DNA from: Eupeodes corollae | Taxonomy: Eukaryota > Arthropoda > Insecta > Diptera > Syrphidae | DNA length: 64,000 nucleotides | Assembly (NCBI RefSeq): GCF_945859685.1 | Contig: NC_079149.1 | Location: 97,738,863 to 97,802,862, forward strand | Reading direction: 5' to 3' | Shown here: positions 45,156-56,519 of the stretch, in pieces | Layout of the letters: the number at the start of each line of letters is the position of its first letter | Numbering within the stretch: the stretch's first letter is position 1 | The notes under the pieces: generated by a model | Database searches by the model: none | Told to the model about the DNA's origin: nothing | Seen by the model: only the letters and a program-made list of their open reading frames with translations | Translations under genes and position numbers: made by a program

Positions 45156-46060
45156 TTCAGCATCATTAACATAACTGCCTCAAGTTTTTCATAAAGTAGG
45201 TTTCAACAAGTTGCTAGTACTTTATGTCGCTACAGTCTCATTTGGCAGCAAAAAAGTTTTATGAAAAAGATGATAGCAACATGTTGCAATAACTGATTTA
45301 GCTACTCTCTATCTTTTGATACGGAAACTTTATTAACAACTTCAGTTCTGAACCAGAAAAGATTTCTAGAACCAAGTTGCATCGATTTTTTGAAATGTTC
45401 TTGCTTATTTCGAGAAACGAAAAAGTTGAGTTAGTTTAGTCTTAGCAACATTATTGCCTTGATCGCTTCTTCAACCTGTGTGTTTCGGCTCTCAAGGGCA
45501 ACAAAATTATGTTCACCTTGATTGAAATAACATAAGACTTATGATTTTTTACTCAGTAAAGAAGTGTTATATATTGGATAAAGCGAAATGTTGCAAGCAA
45601 CATGTTTCCTATTAATTTTTATTGCTTTTTGCTTATTTTATGCTGAAAAGTCAAGCTCAATTTGAATTATATTTGAATCACATATCACTATAAGCGTTAT
45701 AATTGCCTTAATTGCAAAAAGAAGCTAGCAACATGTTGCTTGTTAATATCGATGTAAAGAAACATTGCGTTAAAAACATTTAGATTCAGGAAGACAAAAT
45801 GTTGCTGACAACACATTGCTTCTAATATTTTTTTATGTCCGTTCATTTGAATCCGAAGGAAAATTAAAAATTTTCACCAAGTTTTAGAGTTTTAGGATGT
45901 TGACAGTGCCAAAAATAGGCTAGCAACATGTTTTAAATTGTAACCGAAAAAGCTTGTAACTCTTAAAGAAACATTGCGTTAAAACTAAGAAACATATTGC
46001 TTCTAATATTTAGCTGTGCCCGTTCATTTGAATCCGACGAAAATTGAAAGTTTCCACAAA
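45156..46060. repeat. AACATGTTGC-rich repeat DNA with a 180-bp duplication
   Basis: GCAACATGTTGC-like palindromic words recur at about 45274, 45588, 45729 and 45924. Two copies of a block with GAAACATTGCGTTAAAA, ATTGCTTCTAATATTT and CCGTTCATTTGAATCCGA lie about 180 bp apart (45841 and 46021 for the last motif). This looks like the continuation of the array at 43855 after a SINE interrupted it. Confidence 0.7.
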
Positions 46061-46199
46061 GCCTTAGGAAGTTGAAAACTTCTTCTGAAGACAATCCAAC
46101 CCTGAAAGTGGTAGAGAGCAACATCCAACACACTGCACAAATCCAGAATTTGCAATTTTAACCTCTCTTTTTGTATATAACCACGACGACGACGTCGAT

Positions 46200-47015
46200 G
46201 ATAGTTCGTCCATTGGGTCAGATCCAGGAGGCAGCAGTGTGCTGGTAAGCAGTTGCATGCATCAAGCACCATAAGGATTGTTCCTCTCTGGCACTCTGGC
46301 ACTCTGGCACTCTGGCACAGCTGCTAGGCAGCCTAGGCTGTCAGATAGATACATGCATATAGATTTTTGCAATAGAAACAAACATATAAATAAATAAAAA
46401 TAAAATAAAAGGAAGCTAATCATGAAAAGCTGGAAACAGAAACACGTTTGGTTGCGGCCCAGTGCTTCGCGCATCGCTTTCTATTCCGCCACAAAGAGTT
46501 TTGAGTTTTAGGAGAAGTTTTAAATCTTTATTTTTCTATTTTTTTGTTGGGTTTTTTTAAATCTTCTGTGGAGAAATGTGTATGTTGTGTATTGGAGCAG
46601 CTTGTTCTATACCTAAAGGCTATTATGCACACAATCCAAAGGATGATATCAACCAGATGCAGCTCGGCACGGCACAGCACATCATAGCACAGCCACAGAG
46701 CAACATTCATGGAGGATTATCCCGTATTGGATTTAGCTGTGTACACGAGTATGGTGGGGGCATTAGAAAATGGAAAATTGAAAAGTAGCAAATCACATTT
46801 ATCGCAGCAAACAGCAACAACAGTTGGAAAGTTTCTCACTTCTTCGTCGGTTTGTGGAGCGGCGCAGCAATGAAGCGCCATCGCATCCAACATGCCAGGG
46901 CAAACCTAGAGCCGAGGGTATAAAAAGAGAAGACAGAAACAGCAGCATGCTGGATGCAGCCGACATAAATCCCGACCGGATGGATATCACCACCACCGGG
47001 ATGAAAGGCGCACAA
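46200..47015. other. GC-richer segment with TATA-like signal
   Basis: Mixed GC-richer DNA. A plus-strand TATA-like GGGTATAAAAAGAG lies at 46917-46930, with CAGCAGCATGCTGGATGCAG 20-40 bases downstream. GGCGCAGCAATGAAGCGCC near 46860 forms an imperfect palindrome. No coding exon follows. It could be a promoter or enhancer; direction and gene are unknown. Confidence 0.3.
46286..46317. repeat. CTCTGGCA x4 minisatellite
   Basis: Four perfect tandem copies of the 8-mer CTCTGGCA, followed by CAGCTGCTAGGCAGCC. Probably slippage-derived and polymorphic. Confidence 0.95.
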
Positions 47016-48119
47016 ATTTAATATGCAATCTCCTTCCTGTTATACCTGGATTGGTTTTAATCAATGATGTTAGAGAGCAGTTCGCTTGTGTTCCTACCTT
47101 TAATAGTGGAGTAGAAGAAGTAGAGGTGTGCCAGGGTAAACTTGGAACTTTATTTAGTTTTCTTTTAGGTCATAGCTTATACGGATTTGGACACTTAACA
47201 TTACTTCTTGTGAGTCAAACTCTTTTATTTTTAAAATGAGAGGTGGGGAACGGATAGATAGACTGATGGCTTGAGAATGATGCAGCAAAATAGAACACAA
47301 GCTGGAAAGAAATATAGACATCGCATGTCGAGGTTTTGGTACAGCATTGAAGCAGTAAGTTCAGTAAAGTACAGTTTAATTTCGTGCTTTTTTCTGACAG
47401 CAATTGATATATTTTTATGTTCCATACTGTTTCACAATCTGTCATGTTTTGACATTTGAACTTTCTTTGTTAATTCTTTCATTTTTCATTTAAAACTTTT
47501 AACACAAGAAATGTTGTCTTTTTTTTTAAAGAAGGTCTTGGATTTGATGGTACAAAATTTGGAGAGTTTTAAAGAGTTCTCATATAAGAGCTCCACACTT
47601 TGACATATCGGTGAGACATCCGTCAATTTCTTTGACGTTTATGTTAAAAGTTTTCTAATAAATGATTTTAATTTCTATTTGTGCAGCTGTCAATGTTTTC
47701 TTTTGACATTTGACAAGTAAAAATACGCCAGCAGTAGAAATTGTTAAAATTCACTACAAACTTATTGAAAAAATGTGTCTTAGTTCGCAAGTCGTAGTAA
47801 AGCAGACCCCTGTTAAAATATATTGAAATTAGAGGAAAAATGGTAATTACTGGGTCAGGTTAGTGATGTGCAGAAACTCGAGAACATTTGAGAATATAGA
47901 TGTTTTAGTGGTTTTAACGTCAATTTCTATTTTGAATACAAAAATAGGTCTTAAAGCAAAGTTCAGACTCAAGCCGTTTGATCACCAATATTGTAGTAAA
48001 TTTGGTGATTGGGTCCTTGAAATGCATCAAAATGATTCTGATTTTCACCTCAAAAGTAACGTTAATAAGAATTTTTACATTTTGGGGCTTAGAAACCCGA
48101 AGAAGCTCTCGAGCAGAAA
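47016..48119. other. AT-rich DNA with one dispersed CAGCTGTCA repeat
   Basis: No gene is recognised. A member of the dispersed family lies at about 47685-47775 (GCAGCTGTCAATG, TTTTGACATTTGACAAGTAA, AAATTGTTAAAATTCACT). The remainder is AT-rich and ends at the mariner target site. Confidence 0.5.
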
Positions 48120-48121
48120 TA
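48120..48121. repeat. TA target duplication, left, of mariner
   Basis: TA immediately precedes the left TIR (AACGGTGATTTTTTAAGAG). It pairs with the TA at 49418-49419. Confidence 0.85.
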
Positions 48122-49417
48122 AACGGTGATTTTTTAAGAGCTTGAGAACTTTTTTTAAAAAAAAAACGCATAAAATTTGCAAAATCTCATCGATTCTTTA
48201 TTTGAAACGTTAGATTGGTCCATGACATTTACTTTTTGAAGATAATTTCATTTAAATGTTGACCGCGGTTGCGTCTTAGGTGGTCCATTCGGAAAGTCCA
48301 ATTTTGGGTAACTTTTTCGAGCATTTCGGCCGGAATAGCCCGAATTTCTTCGGAAATGTTGTCTTCCAAAGCTGGAATAGTTGCTGGCTTATTTGTGTAG
48401 ACTTTAGACTTGACGTAGCCCCACAAAAAATAGTCTAAAGGCGTCAAATCGCATGATCTTGGTGGCCAACTTACCGGTCCATTCCTTGAGATGAATTGTT
48501 CTCCGAAGTTTTCCCTCAAAATGGCCATAGAATCGCGAGCTGTGTGGCATGTAGCGCCATCTTGTTGAAACCACATGTCAACCAAGTTCAGTTCTTCCAT
48601 TTTTGGCAACAAAAAGTTTGTTAGCATTGAACGATAGCGATCGCCATTCACCGTAACGTTGCGTAAAACAGCATCTTTGAAAAAATACGGTCCAATGATT
48701 CCACCAGCGTACAAACCACACCAAACAGTGCATTTTTCGGGATGCATGGGCAGTTCTTGAACGGCTTTTGGTTGCTCTTCACTCCAAATGCGGCAATTTT
48801 GCTTATTTACGTAGCCATTCAACCAGAAATGAGCCTCATCGCTGAACAAAATTTGTCGATAAAAAAGCGGATTTTCTGCAAATTTTCTAGGGCCCATTCA
48901 CTGAAAATTCGACATTGTGGCAGATCGTTCGGCTTCAGTTCTTGCACGAGCTGTAGTTTATACGGTTTTACACCAAGATCTTTGCGTAAAATCTTCCATG
49001 TGGTCGAATAACACAAACCCAATTGCTGCGAACGGCGACGAATCGACATTTCACAGTCTTCAGCAACACTCTCAGAAACAGACGCAATATTCTCTTCTGT
49101 ACGCATTCGTGTGGTTGGTTTAATGTCCAATAAAGTAAACTGAGTGCGAAACTTGGTCACAATCGCATTAATTGTTTGCTCACTTGGTCGATTATGTAGA
49201 CCATAAATCGGACGTAAAGCACGAAACACATTTCGAACCGAACACTGATTTTGGTAATAAAATTCAATGATTTGCAAGCGTTGCTCGTTAGTAAGTCTAT
49301 TCATGATGAAATGTCAAAGCATACTGAGCATCTTTCTCTTTGACACCATGTCTGAAATCCCGCGTGATCTGTCAAATACTAATGCATGAAAATCCTAACC
49401 TCAAAAAAATCACCCTT
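48122..49417 (-). mobile_element. rosa-type (DD41D) mariner, nearly intact
   Basis: A 1296-bp element with terminal inverted repeats: the left end reads AACGGTGATTTTTTAAGAG and the right end, in reverse complement, AAGGGTGATTTTTTTGAGG. It is flanked by TA. The transposase gene lies on the minus strand and fills most of the element. I count 41 residues between the second and third catalytic aspartates, which points to the rosa/DD41D group. Only one frameshift was seen, so it is one of the youngest insertions in the window. Confidence 0.93.
48229..49304 (-). pseudogene. Mariner transposase with a single frameshift
   Basis: The start MNRLTNEQRLQIIEFYYQNQ opens a helix-turn-helix domain. A second HTH region follows (SIRRRSQQLGLCYSTTWKIL) with the WALENLQKI linker. 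A frameshift near 48880 separates this from the catalytic domain. There, ILFSDEAHFWLNGYV gives the first Asp, DMWFQQDGATCHTARDSM the second and DLTPLDYFLWGYVKSKVY the third. The C-terminus runs to DHLRRNRGQHLNEIIFKK. Total length about 350 residues is normal. All catalytic residues survive; the frameshift alone appears to inactivate it. Confidence 0.92.
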
Positions 49418-49419
49418 TA
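49418..49419. repeat. TA target duplication, right, of mariner
   Basis: TA follows the right TIR (AAAAAAATCACCCTT), completing the duplication at 48120-48121. Confidence 0.85.
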
Positions 49420-49770
49420 TTTTCGAGAAGTGCCAGACAATAAACGAAGCTATCGCAATTTCGCAAGAAAATTCCTGGTATTTTATTTGACAGGTGTTTT
49501 CGGCCATATTAGTTTTACTACATCTGTCAGATTAGCTGTCATTCATTGAGTTTGTCTTGTGTTATCATCCTCATAAAAAGCTATAGGGTTTAAACACATC
49601 TTCTAAACTGTGTTCGATAATTTTCCTTGGATTTAACAACTCTACACAAAGTTTCTGAAAATAGTACCTTATAGCCAATGTGTTTTTCAGTGTAACGAGC
49701 TAACGAGACAGTTTTCTGTATTAAGTTCGTTTTATTGATTAAAAGGAAGTTTCAGATATGTGTTAAAATG

Positions 49771-49778
49771 AGGCTGGT
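49771..49778. repeat. 8-bp target duplication, left, of foldback MITE
   Basis: AGGCTGGT here is repeated at 50172-50179, directly outside the inverted ends of the element between them. Confidence 0.8.
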
Positions 49779-50171
49779 AAAAGAATGCAATCTTTTGGGA
49801 ATGGAATCGTTTTTTCTCCAATCATTTGACTACATTCGATTGATTGCAATCATTTGAGACTTCATACAATGTTTTTGGTCTTAAAGTGTTTGCATGCACT
49901 CGAAATCTTTGCATTCTTTGATTACATTTATTTGAAGGCTCTGTGTTCTTTTTCATTCTTAAGTTAATTTTCATTACACATTTTTTTATTTTAATCTCTT
50001 TGAAATCTTCACTTAAGAAGGCAAAAACTTCAAAGGGATGCAAGACTTCAAATGAATGCAAAGAATGTATGAAGTCTCAAATGTCATTGCGAAATTTGAA
50101 ATCCCCATCTTTGGTTGAATTCATAAATGCAATCTTTATATTGATGTCATAAAAGATTGCATTCTTTTTCA
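49779..50171. mobile_element. Foldback MITE with 8-bp target duplications
   Basis: The left end has AAAAGAATGCAATCTTTT (49779-49796) and the right end AAAAGATTGCATTCTTTT in inverted order (50151-50168). Further inside, the left arm (GCAATCATTTGAGACTTCAT near 49844) pairs with the right arm (ATGAAGTCTCAAATGTCATTGC near 50070), so most of the element can fold back. The 8-bp flanking duplication fits hAT-type integration, though the terminal bases are not a typical hAT end. There is no coding capacity. Confidence 0.85.
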
Positions 50172-50179
50172 AGGCTGGT
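50172..50179. repeat. 8-bp target duplication, right, of foldback MITE
   Basis: AGGCTGGT, identical to 49771-49778. Confidence 0.8.
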
Positions 50180-50241
50180 TAATAGCGGACTAATTTTAAC
50201 CAAGACTTTCTATAGACTTTTCTAGCTGTTTTTAGAGTAAA

Positions 50242-50335
50242 GTGGAACAAAAATACATAATGTGGAACAAAAATACATAATGTGGAACAAAAAACTTAAA
50301 GTGGAACAAAAATACTTAAATTGGAACAAAAATTA
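50242..50335. repeat. Five tandem 20-bp GTGGAACAAAAATACATAAT units
   Basis: Units start at 50242, 50262, 50282, 50301 and 50321. The first two are nearly identical; later ones have ACTTAAA in place of ACATAAT, and the last begins TTGG. A small minisatellite close to the foldback element. Confidence 0.93.
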
Positions 50336-53300
50336 TTGTAGTCCCTTAATACTCGTGATCAAACAGATCTTTTGGTCCTTCGAGCTGGAAAGGTATACAT
50401 AAATAAGACATTACCAAATGTCTCAATTTTTACAAAGAGGTACAACACGAAGAATTTATTTAAATGGATGGCGTTTAAATGTCAAAACTTTCAAACATGA
50501 TCACTTCTTGTTTTATTTTGCGAAGAATCAAATCAACTCCATCTCTTTAAATTTTGTTTTAATTCTTCTTTTTTTTATCAACCATCGAACTCCTCGAGAA
50601 TGTCATTCTCAAAAAAAAAAAGTGTAAAATAAAAGTGAAAAAAGACCTAAAGGAATGTAAATCATTTCTAAAAATAGCTGCTTGACATTCTATAAAAGTG
50701 GCCATGTTTTTGTAGAGTTGTTCGTTTCTACATTCTGAATATATTTTATGGGCTTTTATAGTTCACGCTTGCAATCCTTTTAAAGTCATTTGCCTTATTT
50801 TTTTTTGTTTTACGTTGCGATGCGTTGCTTTGCTTTGCTTTGTGCTTTGTTTGTTTGTTTGGTTGCATTTTTACACACACGTACGTTGTTGTTCTTCTTC
50901 TTGGTCTTCTTTGTGTCATGCGAGTTCTTTTTTTCAGCTTTTTAGCGTTTTCCCTGTTTTCTTTTTTCTTTATTTTAAACTGGATGGATGTTCTTTGATT
51001 AGTTAATTATATACGATGTGTATAAAGGTATTTATATATGAAAATGAACGTTTCGCATTTCGCATATTTGTGTCAGTAATGTGCACTCAACCAGGTTCCT
51101 AACAAACAGAACAACGAAATGTCACCTTTTATTTGACAGAACAAATAATACACACATTTGCATCAGAACAAACAACAATATGATAACAAAGAATGAAAGA
51201 GAGAGAGAGAGAGGAAAAACTATGCCGTTTTTTTTCATCTTTTTTTTTGTTGTTTTGCTTTGTTTTCTAAACAAAAGAAGTTCATTACGCACCTTAACCT
51301 GACAGGCATTTCCGTATCGTTGCCGTTGGTTGTTGTTGCATTGAAAGAGAAAAGTCAGCATTGCCAGTTATACTTGAAATAGAACAAAAACTAGCGAGAA
51401 TAAACAACTGTCAAACAAACAGGTCTAGCGTGTGACACATTAAATTGTTGTTAGATTAAATAGCTTTAGTTTTTTTTGTTGTTAATGTTGTTTTATTTAT
51501 GTGAAAGCGATTAAATACACAAGTTGTTCACGTCTTGATCTCAGTTGAAGTTGTTCACCTCTTACATAAATGACAATTTTGACTGATAGCGCATTTGAAC
51601 TGACAGTTATAGAGTAAAGACAGAAGAATGGAATGATTCAGTGCGATGTGCGTTTTTATTGGTGCTGTTATTGTTATTGTTGACTTTTGCTGTTGACACA
51701 TTATCTGTCAATGGCGCACTATTTATTTTTTTTTGTTCGCCTTTTCTGATAACTTAATCAAGTGTGGTGTGTTTATTTATAATTTTGCCGGTTGACAAAA
51801 TGAATCACTATAAAAATGAAACACTCATATCACTTTCCATGAAGACCGGATTAGATACAATTTGTTTAAATTATTCTACTCAAGAAATGTTGGTTGTGAT
51901 TCATGTTGTATGTCGATATCGAAGTTAATTAAATATTTATTATATTACCATTTTCTTCGAAAAAACAATGAATATACGTTTTGTTTTCAAGACTAGACTC
52001 AGGGCGACAGAACTCGTGGTTGAAATACTTTGAAATTTCATGAGACATTTTTCGATTCATGATGTTAAAAGAAAGAAAAATGAGGTTGCATAATCTATGG
52101 GGGACGAGTTCTAGGTTAAAATAAAAACACATAAAGTTATGAGTTTAAGATAAGAGATCATATTTGTGCTTTGCAAATGTTTAAAGTGCATAGGAAACCA
52201 GGTCATGATCAACCATTTTTCCTACGCAGTTGCAGATTATTGCGACGAATGTTTCAATAAAATGTATTTCATTACTTGAGCCTGTACACTTAAGGGTCTT
52301 GACAAAAACAAATTTTGACAGTTCATGTTTTACAGGTAAAATAAATCAATTTTTATTTGCTTGTTTTTTTTTGACATTCGATTTGCAAAATAAATTGAAT
52401 TTTTTTTATTTGAAAACTTCAATTTAAAGAAAAAATAGCGCGTTCTTTTTTCCATCCTTTATTTTCATCTGTCAATTTGTGTTTAAGTCACTTGTAGGGT
52501 TTTCCATGGGTAAATCAATTTATTTTTAATCTAGAACTATACTAAATTAATAAATACATAATTCTAACAAAAACATGGTTATCATCTTATGTTTGAGGAG
52601 TAGATAAAATGAAAAGAAATGTGAATACAAATTTGACAGCTACTCTGACACTAATTCCAGTGAAACAAAGAAAAAACACAAAAATATGATACAAGTAATC
52701 AATTGTTAATCGTGTTCCATTTGACAGAAAGAAATCAAAAATTTAGTTCCGTCAAAACATTGAACTTGACAGTACAGATTAGTTTTTTAAATAATAAATA
52801 AATAAATAATAATACATTTAAGCCATTTTTTTTTTAAATTCATAGATTCATTTCACTAATGTCACTTGACATTAGAATAATTGACAGCAACATGTTGGTT
52901 GACACAACACAAAAACAAACAATAGCCGTATTTCTGTTTTAGGTCATATTCTAAAATGTAGTCGTGCTACATCTAAGAGACTAGGAGCGATCAAATAGCT
53001 TTCCATGAAAGCTTGAAAAAAAAATGTTGACAGCGTTTTTAAATAAGTAGCACATGAAAGCTCAAAAATTGCAGTAACCAGTAAAAAGCGTATGCTCTTA
53101 CTAAATAATAAAAAAATCCTAAACAAATAACTACTAATCATACTCTACGAACATCCCTACGAGATACCCAAAAGTTATCAATTTTAGAAATTTTTAAATT
53201 CGAGACTCGAGCAAACGCCAAACGTCAAATTTCTTATTTTTGTATTTTTAATGCGTATAAAATCATACTTGACTTGTTTTCGAAAAAAATAAATGTTAAG

Positions 53301-53390
53301 ATCGAAAACTGAGTTTACATAGAAATGAAGATATCACATATCAATTTGACATTTCATTTAAACTGAACAAAACTAAAATTAAGAAAAGTA
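50336..53390. other. AT-rich DNA, no gene recognised
   Basis: No coding sequence is supported. There is an (AG)n run at 51197-51213, TTTGCTTTG and TTTGTTTG runs near 50830-50860, and an inverted partial copy at about 52498-52545 of the repeat seen at 1340-1400 (sharing CCATGGGTAAATCAATTTAT in this orientation). TGACA and TGTCA pentamers become dense after 51400. Confidence 0.5.
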
Positions 53391-54790
53391 CTGACTGTCA
53401 AAACTCACAACATCCTCAGATCTGTCAACGAGAAAATCCAATTGCCATACCATTGTGTAAACCTACAGGTTTTGGTACAATATTACCGGAGACGTCATTT
53501 TAAGATGACACATAAGATCTCTGACCTGACATTTGCTAACAATTTTTTCATGGTTAACCAACTTTGACACTTCATTGAAACTTAAGAAAAAAAACATCTT
53601 AAGTGCTGGCGATTGTCAGTTTCTACAAAAGTGTCAGACCTGTCAATAAGAAAATCAAATTGTCATACAATCCCGAGTGTTTCTTCAGTTTTTGGAACAA
53701 TATTACCATTATTATTATTTTTCATGGTTTGCCAACTTGGACTTTTCATTGAATTTTAACAAAAAAAACATCTTAAGTACCGACGATTGTCAGTTTTAAC
53801 AAAATTGTCAGACCTGTCAAAAAGAAAATCAAACTGTCATACAATCCCGAGTGATTCTACAGTTTTTATGACAACAAACTACATTTTAAGATCACACGTA
53901 AGATGTCCAACATGACATTTGCGAACAAATTTTTCTATTGTGAACCAACTTTGAAGTTTATTACAACTTAACAAAAAACAAATCTTAAATACTGACGTTT
54001 ATCAGTTTTTACAAAAGTATCAAGCTGGAATCTACTTTTTTTGATAATATTGCCAGAAATGTCATTTTAAGATTACACGTAAAATGTCTATCATGACACA
54101 CAAACTACATTTTAAGATCACATGTAAGATGTCCAAATTGACATTTGTTAACCAACTTTGACGTTTATTGAAACTTAACAAAAAAAATCTTAAGTACTGA
54201 CGATTATCAGTTTTACAAGTGTCAGACCTGAATCTACAGTTTTTGGATAATATTGGCATAAATGTCATTTTAAGATTGTCACGTAATATGTCTAAACGTG
54301 ACATTTGCTAACAATTTTTTCATGGTTACCAACTTTGACATTTCATTGAAATTTAACAAAAAAAAAGGTATTAATTACTAACGATTGTTAGTTTTATCAA
54401 AAGTGTCAAAACTGTGGAACAAGATTACCAGAAACGTAATTTAAGATGACATAAGATGTCTGAACTGGACGATTGTCAGTTTTCACAGAAGTGTTAGAAC
54501 TGCCAATTAGAAAATCAAATTGTCATAAAATTCTGAGTGATTCTACAGTTTTTATGACATCAAACGACATTTTAAGATCACACGTAAGATGTCCAAATTG
54601 ACATTTGCTAAAGATTATTTTTATTGTTAACCAACTTTGACGTTTATTGAAACTTAACGAAAAAAAAACAAAAATCTTAAGTACTGACGATTATCAGTTT
54701 TTACAAAAGTGTCAAACCTGAATCTACAGTTTTTTGGATAATATTGCCAGATACGTCAATTTAACGACAGATGTCTGATCTGGCATTTGC
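53391..54790. repeat. Tandem array of about 8 units, 96-215 bp
   Basis: Unit starts, defined by ACTGACGATTGTCAGTTTT-like sequence, lie at 53391, 53606, 53781, 53992, 54197, 54378, 54474 and 54684. Shared landmarks are CATTTTAAGATNACACGTAAGATGTC, TGACATTTGCTAACAA, GTTAACCAACTTTGACNTTTATTGA and AACTTAACAAAAAAAA. The short step (96 bp) marks a deleted unit. Divergence is greater than in the 149- and 163-bp arrays. Confidence 0.9.
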
Positions 54791-56519
54791 TATTTTTTTC
54801 ATCTCATCTGACAAAAGAAATTGTAAGACTTTTAGAAAAAATCTGACAACAGTTTGTACAATTCTTCATTAGCAGTTTTATTTTTCGTTCTTAACAATCA
54901 ATAGTATTTCAACTGTCAAACTAAAAATTACGTTTCATATTTCGTTCTGTTTCAGTTTTTGTTAAGTGTGTTCAGAGCTTCAAACGACACACGGTTCCCG
55001 AATGCCCCTTTTTTTATATTATATTTTTGTAATCATTTCATAATTCATATCTCGATTTCATTTCAGCTTTCAAAACCCAACAGCCCCGCTGTTCATTGTC
55101 ACAGTGTTAAATTTAAATTGCTGGGGTTGTTGGAAACAAATTATATTGCCTTGCCCTTGTCGTCGCATCTTTTACTGCCTTTGGAATAACACTTTGCGTT
55201 CTTTTTAGGGTCAACAATCATAATGCTTGTTTTTTGGTGGTTTTATGTTTCCATTTATGTAGAAAGGCAATACCACCCTGAACAAATTTGACAGTTTGAT
55301 GTTTCTAAGCTTTCATATTTTTCTATCCCTCTTTTAATATTTTAATTGATTTTTTAACATCTCAAATCGTAAAGCAGAACTTTGCCATAAAATCAACACC
55401 AGATACATAACTGGAAATGGAAACTGTTGTAGATAATAATTTGCATGGGGGTTTTAAAAAACGATTTATGAATTTTTCGAAAACGAAAAATTCCGTCTTG
55501 CAACTGTTAAGTATTCATACAAATAAATTGCTTTGGATTGATTTATGGCTCTATTATGATTATTACTTTTTTTATCTTTTTCTGTTGTTATTGTGACATC
55601 AAATTTATTCCATTCCACGACTGTCAAGTCTTGGCAAAGCTTGGAACAACAAATAATAAGAAAAACATCAAGACAAGAAGACAAGACAAGGCAATATTGT
55701 GTTATGTGTGTCGCCGCAGTCGCACATTAAAATAATTCTCATAGGAAATATAAATATCTACAATTCTTATGTTCAATGTGTTCCTACATTTACACTTCAA
55801 GTCAAGAAGTCAAGAATTGAGTCATTTTATTTCATTGCATTCCCATGCCCCATTTTGGAAAATTATTTTCCAAATAAATTGTGTATAAATTGTAGGCTTG
55901 GGGAAATGGTACGAGTATATATTTTCTTGATGGAATTCTCAGACGACAATGAGGATTACGGATAAAACTAAATAAGATAATAATTTGGGGCTTCTGTGAA
56001 CGACGCGACGACAATTTTACTGAATATGAAAACCAAAAAGTGTCTGTTTTCGATTTGGATTATGTGTTTTATTGATGGGAGTGGGCGTCATTATGGTCGT
56101 TTACGTTTTCTCTGTTTTGGATGTCTTTATTTTTGGATTTCTTGTTTTCTTGTTTTTGAGGAGCTCCTGTTTCTGGTATTGATGGTGTTGACACAGGTGG
56201 CTTGTCTTATATAGTTAAAGCCGGCCGGCCCGAACTAACAACAAGAAGACACAAAAGACAAGTGGTGTGTTCTTGTCTTGATGAGTTGTGACTATTTCCA
56301 TTTAAAATTTTATTTATTCGTTTTTAATTTTTATGACAATTTATGGAATTGTAGTCTTTGTCAAGGCAAATTAGATAATGTGGACATGGACATGTTTGTG
56401 ACAGAAGTCCTTGTTCAGAAATTGTTGAGTTTTAAAGAATTTGAAAAATGTTATGAGGTGTGACAAGACAAGGAAAAGTTAACCTTGACATTCTTTTTAA
56501 TTTGAAAACATTCATATTT
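54791..56519. other. AT-rich DNA, no gene recognised
   Basis: No coding or RNA gene is supported. The open frames at 54959-55189, 55699-55965, 55996-56214 and 56278-56463 are not recognisable; they are Phe/Leu-rich as expected of AT-rich random sequence. A short GC-rich palindrome GCCGGCCGGC occurs at 56220-56229. Confidence 0.5.

Noticed and set aside
47863..48129. 88-codon plus-strand gene next to the mariner
   Set aside because: It ends within the mariner left terminus and has no recognisable domain; a chance frame is likely.
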